This document shows positions 7,747 to 16,261 of a stretch of 64,000 bases of DNA, piece after piece. Source of the DNA: Actinoplanes xinjiangensis (GTDB lineage: Bacteria > Actinomycetota > Actinomycetes > Mycobacteriales > Micromonosporaceae). The notes below the pieces were generated by a model, which was not told the origin of the DNA, ran no database searches, and saw only the letters and a program-made list of their open reading frames with translations. How positions within the stretch are numbered: the first letter of the stretch is position 1; every line of letters starts with the position of its first letter. The stretch is from assembly GCF_003148685.1 (NCBI RefSeq), contig NZ_QGGR01000015.1, positions 1-64,000 on the forward strand. Direction: 5' to 3'. Both the position numbers and the translations under genes were made by a program.

Positions 7747-8645
7747 TCTTCCTACGCCGTGCCGCGGCCGCCGCCGGGATCGCGCTCGCCCTCGCGGCGG
7801 GTGGCTGTACCGGGGGCGAGAACGCCGTCGTCGCGGCCGGGGCGGTGGACGAGGTCGGCGCCGTGGCCATGGACGCGGCGCTGCACGCGAAGCTGCCCGA
7901 GGCCGTCCGGACGCGGGGATTCGTGCGCCTGGTGACCGACGCCAGTTACGCGCCGATGGAGTATTTCGCCGCCGACGGGCGCACCATCATCGGGTTCGAG
8001 CCCGATCTGGCGGCCGCGCTCGGGCAGGTGCTCGGGGTCCGGGTCGAGATGGTGGTCGGCGTCTTCAACACGGCGCTGGACGAGGTCTCGGCCGGCACGT
8101 ACGACGGGGTGCTCTCGTCGATGACCGACACCGAGGACCGGCGGGACAAGGCGGACTTCGTCAACTACTTCTCCACCGGCACGTCGATCCTGGTGCAGCG
8201 CGGGAACCCGAAGGGGATCGCCGGCCTCGACGATCTCTGCGGGCACGCGGTGGCCACCGAGAAGGGCACCTACCAGGAGACGATGCTGGTGCAGGCGGCG
8301 AAGAAGTGCGGGACCGCCCCGCTCCGGATCATCAGCCTGCCGACGAACGCCGACGCCCTGGTGGAGCTCCGGCTCGGCCGCGTGGTGGCGGCGCTGCAGG
8401 ACTATCCGCCCGCGTCGTACCTGGCCAGCGACGAACGGACCAGTGCCTTCTTCCAGCTGGCCTCGAACGAGCAGTACGAGCCCGGCCTCTTCGGGATCGC
8501 GGTCGACAGGAGGAACGCCGCACTGCGGGACTGTCTGCGTGACGCGCTCCAGCGGCTCATCGACTCCGGCACGTACGGCGATCTGCTGGCCCGTTGGGAG
8601 TTGACCGCCAGCGGAGTCACCAAGGCGACAGTGAACGGCATATAG
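7743..8645 (+). CDS. Orphan amino-acid-type solute-binding lipoprotein (PBP type 2)
   Basis: Exported binding protein of 300 residues of the polar amino acid/SBP_bac_3 family. The signal ends in a lipobox (AGGC, Cys at about 22). Family motifs include RLVTDASYAPMEYF, GFEPDLAAALGQVLG, DGVLSSMTDTEDRRDKADFVNYF and AVATEKGTYQE. No amino acid permease or ATPase is adjacent. Its ATG overlaps the stop of the GGDEF-EAL gene, so the two are translationally coupled. Known precedent: the NspS binding protein acts as ligand sensor for the GGDEF-EAL receptor MbaA in Vibrio. By analogy this protein may present a ligand to the upstream receptor instead of feeding a transporter (inference). Confidence 0.88.
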   Translation: MIFLRRAAAAAGIALALAAGGCTGGENAVVAAGAVDEVGAVAMDAALHAKLPEAVRTRGFVRLVTDASYAPMEYFAADGRTIIGFEPDLAAALGQVLGVRVEMVVGVFNTALDEVSAGTYDGVLSSMTDTEDRRDKADFVNYFSTGTSILVQRGNPKGIAGLDDLCGHAVATEKGTYQETMLVQAAKKCGTAPLRIISLPTNADALVELRLGRVVAALQDYPPASYLASDERTSAFFQLASNEQYEPGLFGIAVDRRNAALRDCLRDALQRLIDSGTYGDLLARWELTASGVTKATVNGI

Positions 8646-8659
8646 ACGACGATGCTCGG

Positions 8660-8695
8660 CTACACACGCGTGTAGTACGCTACACGTGTGAGTAG
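8660..8695 (+). promoter_or_regulatory. Tandem TetR-type operator overlapping the tetR start
   Basis: Two related inverted repeats begin 20 bp apart: CTACACACGCGTGTAG (8660-8675) and CTACACGTGTGAGTAG (8680-8695). The half-site CTACAC/GTGTAG resembles operators of TetR-family repressors. The GTG start of the tetR gene (8688) lies inside the second site, and no Shine-Dalgarno sequence precedes it. Binding would therefore block initiation of the whole tetR-exporter transcript; autorepression is inferred. Confidence 0.72.
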
Positions 8696-9335
8696 TGACA
8701 GCGACCTGACCGCACGGGCCCGGATCCGGGACGCCGCGATCGCGCTCTTCACCGAGCGCGGCATCGCGGGTGCCACGATCCGCGACATCGCCCAGGCCGC
8801 CGGTGTCTCCTCCGGCCTGCTGCGGCACCACTTCGGGTCGAAGGAGGGTCTGCGCGACGCCTGCGACGAGTGGGCGATGGGCCAGATCGCGCAGATCCAG
8901 ATGCGGTTCACCGACAACCAGGCGGTCGGCGCCCTGGCCCCCGAGGCCATGGCCCTGCAGCAATACCTGGTGCGCTCCCTGATGGACGGTTCCCCCCGGG
9001 GCTCGGCCATGTTCACGCAGGCGGTGGTGCACGGGGAGCGCTGGGTGGAGGCCGCCGGGCTGGACGCGTCCGACCCTCGGGCGTTCGCGGCCGTGCTCGG
9101 CGCCATGAAGATGGGCATGTTCCTGATGCGCGACCAGCTCTCCGCCGTGCTCGGGCAGGACGTCGGCGAGATGCCCGGCTATCTGCGCATGATCCGCGCG
9201 TCCGTGGAGATCTTCACCCAGCCGCTACTCACCCCGGAGCAGGCCGACCAGGCTCGTAAGGAGCTGGATCGGCTTGAGGATTCTCTGATCGGAGAGAAGG
9301 GGTCATGGCGGATGCCATCGATGTCGAAGGACTGA
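8688..9335 (+). CDS. TetR-family transcriptional regulator of the ABC exporter operon
   Basis: DNA-binding repressor of 215 residues. The N-terminal helix-turn-helix is typical (ARIRDAAIALFTERG, then ATIRDIAQAAGVSSGLLRHHFGSKEGL, about residues 10-55). The C-terminal ligand-binding domain is of unknown specificity. It starts at GTG 8688 inside its own predicted operator with no ribosome site, so the transcript is probably leaderless. The 3' end overlaps the following ATPase gene by 31 bases. By position it controls that exporter, presumably releasing DNA when the exported compound binds. Confidence 0.9.
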   Translation: MSSDSDLTARARIRDAAIALFTERGIAGATIRDIAQAAGVSSGLLRHHFGSKEGLRDACDEWAMGQIAQIQMRFTDNQAVGALAPEAMALQQYLVRSLMDGSPRGSAMFTQAVVHGERWVEAAGLDASDPRAFAAVLGAMKMGMFLMRDQLSAVLGQDVGEMPGYLRMIRASVEIFTQPLLTPEQADQARKELDRLEDSLIGEKGSWRMPSMSKD

Positions 9336-10207
9336 TCAAACGGTTCGGGGCGGTCACCGCTCTGGACGGGCTGGACCTGCGGGTCGCGACCGGGGAGGTG
9401 CACGGTTTCCTCGGGCCGAACGGGGCCGGCAAGACCACCACCATCCGCGTGCTCCTGGGGCTGATGCGGGCCGACGGCGGCACGGCGCGGCTGCTCGGCG
9501 GCGATCCCTGGGCCGACGCCACAGCGCTGCACCGCCGGCTCGCCTACGTCCCGGGCGACGTCACGTTCTGGCCCAGCCTGACCGGCGGCGAGGTCATCGA
9601 CCTGCTCGGCCGGCTGCGCGGCGGCGTCGACCGCAAACGGCGCGACGACCTGGTCGAGCGATTCGAGCTGGATCCGCGCAAGAAGGGCCGCGCCTACTCC
9701 AAGGGCAACCGGCAGAAGGTGGCGCTGGTCGCCGCACTGGCCTCCGATGTGGAGCTGCTGATCCTCGACGAGCCGACCTCCGGGCTGGACCCGCTGATGG
9801 AGGAGGTCTTCCGGGAGGTGATCCTCGAGGAGAAGAGGCGCGGTGACCGTACGGTTCTGCTGTCCAGCCACATCCTCTCCGAGGTCGAGGCGCTGTGTGA
9901 CCGCCTGACCATCATCCGGGCCGGCCGGGCGGTGGAGACCGGCACCCTGGCCGACCTGCGCCACCTGACCCGCACCACGATCCGCGCCGAGCTGACCGGT
10001 CCGGTGAACGGGCTCGCCGCCATCGCCGGGGTGCACGACCTGAAGACCGAGGACGGACGGGTGGCCTTCGACGTCGACGCCGAGGCTCTCGAGCCGGCTC
10101 TGAAGTCGCTGGTCGAGGCCGGGGTGCGCAGTCTGGTCAGTCAGCCGCCGTCGCTGGAGGAGCTGTTCCTGCGGCACTACGCCCGGGACACCGAGGCCGC
10201 CCGATGA
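9305..10207 (+). CDS. ABC-2 exporter ATP-binding protein (DrrA-like)
   Basis: ATPase of 300 residues of the multidrug/antibiotic exporter class. Walker A is GPNGAGKTTT near residue 39, Walker B LLILDEPTSGLDP near 150, and the switch region LLSSHILSEVEALCDR. The signature reads YSKGNRQKV where LSGGQ is usual, a variant seen in this exporter group. A C-terminal regulatory extension of about 90 residues follows. ATG 9305 is preceded by GGAGAGAAGGGG and lies within the tetR 3' end. It is coupled to the permease gene by an ATGA overlap at 10204-10207. Confidence 0.92.
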   Translation: MADAIDVEGLIKRFGAVTALDGLDLRVATGEVHGFLGPNGAGKTTTIRVLLGLMRADGGTARLLGGDPWADATALHRRLAYVPGDVTFWPSLTGGEVIDLLGRLRGGVDRKRRDDLVERFELDPRKKGRAYSKGNRQKVALVAALASDVELLILDEPTSGLDPLMEEVFREVILEEKRRGDRTVLLSSHILSEVEALCDRLTIIRAGRAVETGTLADLRHLTRTTIRAELTGPVNGLAAIAGVHDLKTEDGRVAFDVDAEALEPALKSLVEAGVRSLVSQPPSLEELFLRHYARDTEAAR

Positions 10208-11775
10208 CCGGGACGACCGGCCTGCTCCGGCTGGTGCTGCGCCGCGACCGGATCATCATGCCGCTCTGGGTGCTGCTGTTCGGTGTCCTGCCGTATGTCT
10301 ACGTCAGTGGCTTCGACACCCTGTTCGGCACCGTGCAGGAACGGATCCACTACGCGCAGATCAGCGCCGCCAACGCCGGTTTCGTCGGCCTCTACGGCCC
10401 ACTGCACGGCGACAGCCTCGGTGAGCTGACCGTGTGGCGGGGTGGATTCCTGCCGGTGATGATCGGTCTCGCCGCGCTGCTCACGGTCATCCGGCACACC
10501 CGGGCCGACGAGGAGGCCGGGCGCACCGAGCTGGTCCGGGCCGGCGTGGTCGGCCGGTTCGCGCCGCTGGCCGCCGCGGTGCTGGCCACGGTTCTGGCGT
10601 GCCTGGTGATCGGCGTGCTCGTGGCGGTCACCCTGATCGGCCACGGGCTGCCGGCCGGGGGTTCGGTGGCGCTGGGCGCGTCCTACGCGGTCAGCGGCTG
10701 GCTCTTCGCCGGGGTCGGTGCGGTCGCGGCGCAGCTCGGCGACAGCGGCCGCGGGGCCCGTGCGATCGCGGTGCTGGTCCTCGGCGTGTCCTATGTGCTG
10801 CGCATGGGCGGCGACATCTCGGCGCTCGGTGGTGGCCGGCTGGACTGGATGTCCTGGCTGTCGCCGATCGGCTGGATCCACCGGGTCTTCCCGTTCGGGG
10901 CGGACGACTGGTGGCCGATGGTGCCGGCAGTCGTCGGCACGTCGGCCACGGTGGGTGTCGCGGCGTACCTGCTGACGCGCCGCGACCTCGGTGGCGGCCT
11001 GCTCGCCGGACGGCTCGGGCCGGCCAGGGCGGCGGGGTCCCTGCGGTCACCGATCGCTCTGGCCTGGCGGCTGCATCGCGGCCTGCTGATCGGCTGGACG
11101 GCCGGGTTCGCGGCGCTGGGCCTGGTCTTCGGTGGGGTGAGTACCAGCGTGGCCCAGATCGCCGCGGATTCCAGCGCGATGAGCAGGATCTTCAGCCAGC
11201 TCGGCGGGAGTGATTCGATCATGGACGCCTACTTCGCCTCCATCGCACAGACCTGCGCGCTGATCATCTCGTGCTACGCCGTGCAGGCCGCGCTGCGGAT
11301 CCGCGACGAGGAGCAGAGCGGGCACGCCGAGGCGATGCTGAGCACCGACGTGAGCCGGTGGGCGTGGAGTGCGAGCCACCTGCTCTTCGCCCTGCTCGGC
11401 CCGGCGGTGGCGCTGCTCGCCGAGGGGGTGGTCGCCGGGCTGGTGCACGGCGATCCGGGTCCGGTGGTGGCGTCCTCGCTGGCCCAGCTGCCGGCCGTCT
11501 GGGTGCTGGCCGGGGTGACGACGCTGCTGATCGGGGTGGCGCCGAAACTGGCCGCGGCCGCATGGGCGGTCGTCGCCGCGGCGCTGCTGATCCTGATGGT
11601 GGGGCCGCTGCTGGAGGTCGATCAGTGGGTGCTCGACCTGTCCCCGTTCACCCATGTCCCGCACCTGCCCGGTGCGAGCTTCACGGTCGTACCCCTCCTG
11701 GTGCTGACCTTGATCGCCGCCGCACTGGGCGGCGCCGGCCTGATCGCCCTGCGCCGTCGCGACGTCCCCGTGTAG
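10204..11775 (+). CDS. ABC-2 exporter permease (polyketide antibiotic exporter-like)
   Basis: Membrane subunit of 523 residues with roughly 12 hydrophobic segments in two similar halves: about residues 20-250, and 280-515 beginning near SPIALAWRLHRGLLIGWTAG. This layout matches the large 'exporter of polyketide antibiotics' permeases that pair with one DrrA-like ATPase. The substrate is unknown, and no biosynthetic genes are nearby, so self-resistance or efflux of an external compound are both possible. Last gene of the tetR operon, followed by a hairpin. Confidence 0.88.
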   Translation: MTGTTGLLRLVLRRDRIIMPLWVLLFGVLPYVYVSGFDTLFGTVQERIHYAQISAANAGFVGLYGPLHGDSLGELTVWRGGFLPVMIGLAALLTVIRHTRADEEAGRTELVRAGVVGRFAPLAAAVLATVLACLVIGVLVAVTLIGHGLPAGGSVALGASYAVSGWLFAGVGAVAAQLGDSGRGARAIAVLVLGVSYVLRMGGDISALGGGRLDWMSWLSPIGWIHRVFPFGADDWWPMVPAVVGTSATVGVAAYLLTRRDLGGGLLAGRLGPARAAGSLRSPIALAWRLHRGLLIGWTAGFAALGLVFGGVSTSVAQIAADSSAMSRIFSQLGGSDSIMDAYFASIAQTCALIISCYAVQAALRIRDEEQSGHAEAMLSTDVSRWAWSASHLLFALLGPAVALLAEGVVAGLVHGDPGPVVASSLAQLPAVWVLAGVTTLLIGVAPKLAAAAWAVVAAALLILMVGPLLEVDQWVLDLSPFTHVPHLPGASFTVVPLLVLTLIAAALGGAGLIALRRRDVPV

Positions 11776-11784
11776 CAATCCGGT

Positions 11785-11810
11785 GCGACCTGGCCGAAAG
11801 GTCAGGTCGC
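11785..11810 (+). terminator. Hairpin after the exporter operon
   Basis: GCGACCTG / CAGGTCGC with GCC-GAAA-GGT at the apex lies 10 bases after the permease stop. There is no U-tract. Plausible terminator or stabilising hairpin separating the exporter operon from the next GGDEF-EAL gene. Confidence 0.5.
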
Positions 11811-11837
11811 CGCCCGGGGAACCGACTGAGGACTGGC

Positions 11838-13568
11838 GTGAACGCGAGCACATCCATCGGCCGGACCGGACCACGGATCCGCTGGGGCCGCCTGCTGGCC
11901 CGCCGGGCGACCGCCCGGGTCGCCGTGGCCGGCACCGCCGTCGGCATCGTCACCCTGGCCGTCACGGCCGTGCTCGCCGTCGCCGGCACCACGGAGGCGA
12001 CCCGGGAGGTCCGCCGCGCCCACAAGGTCGTCCAGGCGCTGACCGACAACCCGGTGCCGGTCGGCGCCCAGGACGCCGTGCTGCGGGAATACCTGGCGAG
12101 CGGCGGCGCCGACGACCTGGCCGCCGTCGACAGCCGGGCCGGTGTGCTCCGGACGGTGGCCCAGGTGACCGCCCCGACCGTCTCGGTGCTGTTCGCGGTG
12201 TGCGTCCTCGTGCTCGGCGGCTACCGGCGCCGGGCCGAGCGGCAGGCCGCGCGGCGCCTGCACGAGGCCACCCACGACCCGCTGACCGGACTCGGCAACC
12301 GCGCCATGCTGCACGACGAACTCGACGTCGCGGTCCGCCACGGCGAGGAGACCGGCGAACCGTTCAGCCTGCTTCTCATCGACCTCGACCGGTTCAAGGA
12401 GGTCAACGACACCCTCGGCCACCACGTCGGTGACGAACTGCTGGTCGAGGTGGCACAGCGTCTCGATCACGGCTGCCGGGGCGGCGACATCGTGGTACGC
12501 CTCGGCGGCGACGAGTTCGCTCTGGTCATGCCGACCACACCGGACCAGCCCGAGGCGGTGGAGGCCGGCCATCGGATCCTGGAGTCGCTGCGCCGGCCGG
12601 TCCGGCTCAACGGCCTGTCGGTCGACATCGACGCGAGCATCGGTGTGGCCGTCTACCCCCGCGACGGTGTGGACGCCGCAGCGCTGCTCCAGCACGCCGA
12701 CGTCGCGATGTATGCGGCGAAGCGCCGGCACGGCGGGGTCACCGGCTATGACGCGTCGCTGGACGAGGGCGACGCGAGCCGGCTGAGCCTGCAGAGCGAA
12801 CTCCGGCAGGGCATCGAGCGCGGCGAACTCGTCGTCTTCTACCAGCCCAAAGTGGACGTGGCCACCCGGATGCCGTGCGGTGCCGAGGCCCTGGTGCGCT
12901 GGCAGCACCCGGAGCGCGGGCTGCTCGCGCCGGACGTCTTCATCCCGCTGGCCGAGGAGACCGGCCTGATCGATCTGATCACCGCGGAGGTGCTGGACCA
13001 GGCGCTGGCGCAGATCGCCCGCTGGGCGGAGCTGCACCACGAACTGCCGGTGTCGGTGAACATCCCGGCCCGTTCACTGTCCGACGCCACCTTCCCGGCG
13101 ACGGTCGCGGCCGCGCTGGACCGCCACCGGGTACGCCCCGAACTGCTCACCCTGGAGATCACCGAGAGCGCCGTGATCGCCGACATGATGCGCGCCGGAG
13201 AGGTCCTGGGCGGGCTGCGCGAGCAGGGCGTCAACATCTCGATCGACGACTTCGGCACCGGATACTCCTCGATCGCGCACCTGCGGGACATGCCGCCGCA
13301 CGAACTCAAGATCGACCGGAGTTTCGTGATGAAGATGTGCGAGAACAGCCGGGACGAGACCATCGTGCGGGCGGTCGTCGACCTGGCCCGGAACCTGCGG
13401 CTGCGGGTCGTCGCCGAGGGGGTCGAGACCGAGTCGGCGTTGCAGGCGCTGGATGAGCTGGGCTGCCACGAGGCGCAGGGCTACCACATCAGCCGTCCGC
13501 TGCCGGCCGCCGACCTGACCGCCTGGCTGGCCGGAGCCGCATCCGGAACGGCGGTGGGCGCGGTCTGA
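11838..13568 (+). CDS. Membrane GGDEF-EAL cyclic-di-GMP protein, short sensor loop
   Basis: Predicted dual-domain c-di-GMP enzyme of 576 residues. Two TM helices (about 32-55 and 115-135) enclose a loop of only about 60 residues. GGDEF has RLGGDEF at 221-227 and an intact inhibitory-site motif RGGD just upstream, unlike the first GGDEF-EAL protein in the window. EAL has AEALVRWQHP (E350), SIDDFGTGYSS, ELKIDRSF and AEGVET, so both activities look possible. GTG 11838 is preceded by GAGG. Convergent with an orphan sugar-binding lipoprotein gene 40 bases downstream. Confidence 0.93.
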   Translation: MNASTSIGRTGPRIRWGRLLARRATARVAVAGTAVGIVTLAVTAVLAVAGTTEATREVRRAHKVVQALTDNPVPVGAQDAVLREYLASGGADDLAAVDSRAGVLRTVAQVTAPTVSVLFAVCVLVLGGYRRRAERQAARRLHEATHDPLTGLGNRAMLHDELDVAVRHGEETGEPFSLLLIDLDRFKEVNDTLGHHVGDELLVEVAQRLDHGCRGGDIVVRLGGDEFALVMPTTPDQPEAVEAGHRILESLRRPVRLNGLSVDIDASIGVAVYPRDGVDAAALLQHADVAMYAAKRRHGGVTGYDASLDEGDASRLSLQSELRQGIERGELVVFYQPKVDVATRMPCGAEALVRWQHPERGLLAPDVFIPLAEETGLIDLITAEVLDQALAQIARWAELHHELPVSVNIPARSLSDATFPATVAAALDRHRVRPELLTLEITESAVIADMMRAGEVLGGLREQGVNISIDDFGTGYSSIAHLRDMPPHELKIDRSFVMKMCENSRDETIVRAVVDLARNLRLRVVAEGVETESALQALDELGCHEAQGYHISRPLPAADLTAWLAGAASGTAVGAV

Positions 13569-13575
13569 GGCGCCC

Positions 13576-13599
13576 GCCGTCCCGCCCGTGCGGGACGGC
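13576..13599. terminator. Convergent-gene hairpin terminator
   Basis: GCCGTCCCG / CGGGACGGC with a 6-base loop, centred in the 41-base gap between the converging GGDEF-EAL and binding-protein genes. It has no clear U-tract and probably serves both directions. Confidence 0.65.
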
Positions 13600-13609
13600 C
13601 GGCGAACTC

Positions 13610-14590
13610 TCAGTACTGCCGGTTGTGCAGGACCGCTTTTGCGGCTTCGCGGTCGAAGGCGGTCTCGTCCACGACCACCCGCCGCGGAACGGTCTGCCCG
13701 GTCGTCACCTTGCCGACCAGCTCCATCAGCTGCGAGCCCAGCAGCGGGTTGCACTCGACGACGTAGTTCAGCCGGCCCTCGGCCAGCGCGGCCAGACCGT
13801 CCCGGCTCGCGTCCACGGTGATGATCTTGATATCCGTGCCGGGCCGTTTCCCGGCGGCCTCGATCGCCTCGACCGCGCCGAGGCCCTCGTCGTCGTTGTG
13901 CGCGAAGACCGCATCGATGCCGGTGTGCGCGGCCAGGAAGCCGGCCATCACCTGCTCACCCTGCGCCCGGGTGAAGTCGCCGTCCCCCGAGCCGATCACC
14001 TGAAGGTCGCGATCGGCCTTGATCGCCTCGGCGAAACCGGCCCGTCGCTGGTTGGCCGGTGCGGACCCGGCGGTGCCCTCGATCTCGACGATCCGGACCC
14101 GACCGTGGCGGTCCCGATAGTGCTCGACCAGCCACTCGCCGGCCTTGCGCCCCTCGGCGGTGAAGTCCGAACCCAGCATCGTGACGAACAGCGAGGTGTC
14201 GGTGGTGTCCACCATCCGGTCGGTCACGATCACCGGGATGCCGGCGTCCCTGGCCTCCTGAAGGAGCGTGTCCCAGCCGGTCTCCACCACCGGGGAGAAG
14301 GCGATGACGTCGACGTCGGCGCTGATGAACTCGCGGATGGCGGCCGCCTGGTTCTCCTGCTTCCCGTCGGCGATCCGCAGGTCCAGCCGTACGCCCGCGT
14401 TCGTGGCCGCGTGCTCGATCGATCGGGTGTTCGCCAACCGCCAGGCGCTCTCCGTGCCGACCTGGGAGAACCCGAGGCGGACGCCGTCCTGCCCGGCTCC
14501 CCCGGGGGCGGCGTCCTCGCCGCCCCCGCAGGCCGTCACCAGGCCGACGAGAAGCAGGGCCAGGAGTGTCGGCGCTCTTCGCACTTCCAC
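13610..14590 (-). CDS. Orphan galactofuranose-type sugar-binding lipoprotein (YtfQ-like)
   Basis: Exported type 1 periplasmic-binding protein of 326 residues with a lipobox (GLVTAC, Cys about 21). The pattern GFSQVGTESAWRLANTRSI at about residue 40 and VVECNPLLGSQLMELV near 290 are characteristic of the YtfQ galactofuranose-binding family, as are AFSPVVETGWD and FAHNDDEGLGAVEAI. No ytfR/ytfT/yjfF transporter genes are adjacent, so it either serves a distant transporter or has a sensing role. Start ATG 14590; no clear ribosome site was noted. Confidence 0.88.
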   Translation of the reverse strand: MEVRRAPTLLALLLVGLVTACGGGEDAAPGGAGQDGVRLGFSQVGTESAWRLANTRSIEHAATNAGVRLDLRIADGKQENQAAAIREFISADVDVIAFSPVVETGWDTLLQEARDAGIPVIVTDRMVDTTDTSLFVTMLGSDFTAEGRKAGEWLVEHYRDRHGRVRIVEIEGTAGSAPANQRRAGFAEAIKADRDLQVIGSGDGDFTRAQGEQVMAGFLAAHTGIDAVFAHNDDEGLGAVEAIEAAGKRPGTDIKIITVDASRDGLAALAEGRLNYVVECNPLLGSQLMELVGKVTTGQTVPRRVVVDETAFDREAAKAVLHNRQY

Positions 14591-14607
14591 AACGTATTAC
14601 GGATGTA

Positions 14608-16257
14608 TCACTCTTTCGGCCGCTTCGGGAGGACCAGCTCCTCATGGTCCAGTTCCCGGTTGAGCACCCGCAGGCTCTCGTCGGCGAGCCGGCCGGCGTC
14701 CCGCCAGCGCAGCAGTTCCTCGCGCTCGGCGTCGATCACCGCCTGCCGGACCATCAGGGCCGCCTCGTACTGCGGTGACTTCGGCAGGTCGGTCGACTCC
14801 ACCTGGTCCAGCAGATCCAGTCGCCGCCGGTAGCGGTCCAGGCGGACCTGGAGCTGTCGGCGCATCGTCTCGATCGCCTCGTCCTCGACGTGGTCGTGCT
14901 GCTCCTCCTGGATGTCGTCGAGCCGGTGCAGCGCCGCCTGCACGGCGGCCGAGCGGGCCTCGTTGCGCAGCCGGGCCTTGTCCTTCTGGTTGGCGCGCAG
15001 GCCCAGCCGGCGAACCAGCAGCGCGAAGGTCAGGCCCTGGCCGACCAGGGTGACCAGCACGACGATCAGGGCACAGAAGACCATCAGGCTGTGGTTGGGG
15101 AACGATGTCGGAATGATCCAGACGGCCGCCAGCGTGATCACACCACGGGTTCCGGCCCAGCTCAGAGCGGTCACCTCGCGCGCGGAGAGCGGCTCCTCCT
15201 TGGCCTTGCCCTCGGGCACGTCGAGGTCGTCGTCCTGCTGCCCGCCGAGCCGTAGGTGCAACTGGCGGGGCAGCAGCTGGGTGAGGACCAGCCAGATCGG
15301 GCGGACTAGCAGCACGACACCGAGCGTGATGCCCACCGCGATGCCGATCTCGGTCCACGTGTAGGGCTTGAGCGCTATCAGGACGTCCTTGACCTGGATA
15401 CCGATCAGCAGGAAGACCGCGCCCTCCAGCAGGAAGTCGATCAGCCGCCAGACCGCGGCGGTCTGCAGCCGGCTCGCCCCGGTGGTGTAGCGCGGTGTGT
15501 CGTGGCCGATGATCAGGCCGGCCACGACGACCGCCAGCACACCGGAGAACATGTGGTTGTGCTCGGCGATCGCGAAGGCGGCGAGCGGCGTGATGATCGA
15601 CAGTGCGTTGGCGCTCAGCGGATCCGCCCGCAACGGCTTCAGGAACCGCACGATGTAGGCGGTGGCGACACCGATGAGCACACCGCCGGCCGCCGAGATG
15701 ACGAACTTGCCGACCGCGTTCTCGTAGGAGAATTCGTCGACGTTGCTCTGCGCGGCGATCGCCACGGTGAGCAGGGTCAGCGCGGTCGCGTCGTTGAGCA
15801 GGCCCTCACCCTGGATCAGAGTGATCAGTTTGCCCGGCAGCCCGGCCTTGCGCCCGACCGCGAGAGCCGCGACCGGGTCCGGCGGGGCGACCGCCGCACC
15901 CAGCGCGATGCCGGTGGCGAGAGTCGCCCCGGTCACCCAGAACGAGAAACCGAACCCGATGAGCAACGCGGTGATCAGGACCAGGAAGACCGACAGGCTG
16001 ATCACCGTACGCATGTTGCGCCGGATGTCGAGGAGTGAAGAATCCAGCGCCGCGTTGTAGAGCAGCGGCGGCAGGACGAACATCAGGATGAAGTCCTCGT
16101 CCAGCCGCAGGTTGGGCAACGGGGTGTAGGAGTAGATGACGCCGACCAGTGTCAGCAGAACCGCGGCGGGGAGACCGGTCCTCTCCGTGATCCAGTGGAC
16201 CACGATGATCACCGCGACTGCTCCCAGCGCGAATAGCAGGATCGGCTCGTAGTTCAT
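14608..16257 (-). CDS. CPA1-family Na+/H+ antiporter
   Basis: Monovalent cation/proton antiporter of 549 residues in the plasma membrane. About 12 TM segments cover residues 5-420, with the family ion-site block ALGAAVAPPDPVAALAV near residue 143 and LIQGEGLLNDATALTL near 170. It also has LSWAGTRGVITLAAVW near 370, typical of bacterial NhaP/YjcE-like CPA1 members. A charged C-terminal tail of about 130 residues (QAALHRLDDIQEEQHDHVEDEAIE and beyond) is cytoplasmic and probably regulatory. It is transcribed with the DUF4142 gene immediately upstream (4-base gap), so both may respond to the same envelope or pH conditions. Confidence 0.92.
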   Translation of the reverse strand: MNYEPILLFALGAVAVIIVVHWITERTGLPAAVLLTLVGVIYSYTPLPNLRLDEDFILMFVLPPLLYNAALDSSLLDIRRNMRTVISLSVFLVLITALLIGFGFSFWVTGATLATGIALGAAVAPPDPVAALAVGRKAGLPGKLITLIQGEGLLNDATALTLLTVAIAAQSNVDEFSYENAVGKFVISAAGGVLIGVATAYIVRFLKPLRADPLSANALSIITPLAAFAIAEHNHMFSGVLAVVVAGLIIGHDTPRYTTGASRLQTAAVWRLIDFLLEGAVFLLIGIQVKDVLIALKPYTWTEIGIAVGITLGVVLLVRPIWLVLTQLLPRQLHLRLGGQQDDDLDVPEGKAKEEPLSAREVTALSWAGTRGVITLAAVWIIPTSFPNHSLMVFCALIVVLVTLVGQGLTFALLVRRLGLRANQKDKARLRNEARSAAVQAALHRLDDIQEEQHDHVEDEAIETMRRQLQVRLDRYRRRLDLLDQVESTDLPKSPQYEAALMVRQAVIDAEREELLRWRDAGRLADESLRVLNRELDHEELVLPKRPKE

Positions 16258-16261
16258 TCGA

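Noticed and set aside
8646..8687. Conventional ribosome binding site for the tetR gene
   Set aside because: No purine-rich Shine-Dalgarno is present; the region is fully taken up by the operator repeats.
9305..11775. Antibiotic biosynthesis cluster suggested by the polyketide-exporter-like ABC genes
   Set aside because: No biosynthetic enzyme genes occur on either side; the exporter and its TetR regulator stand alone.
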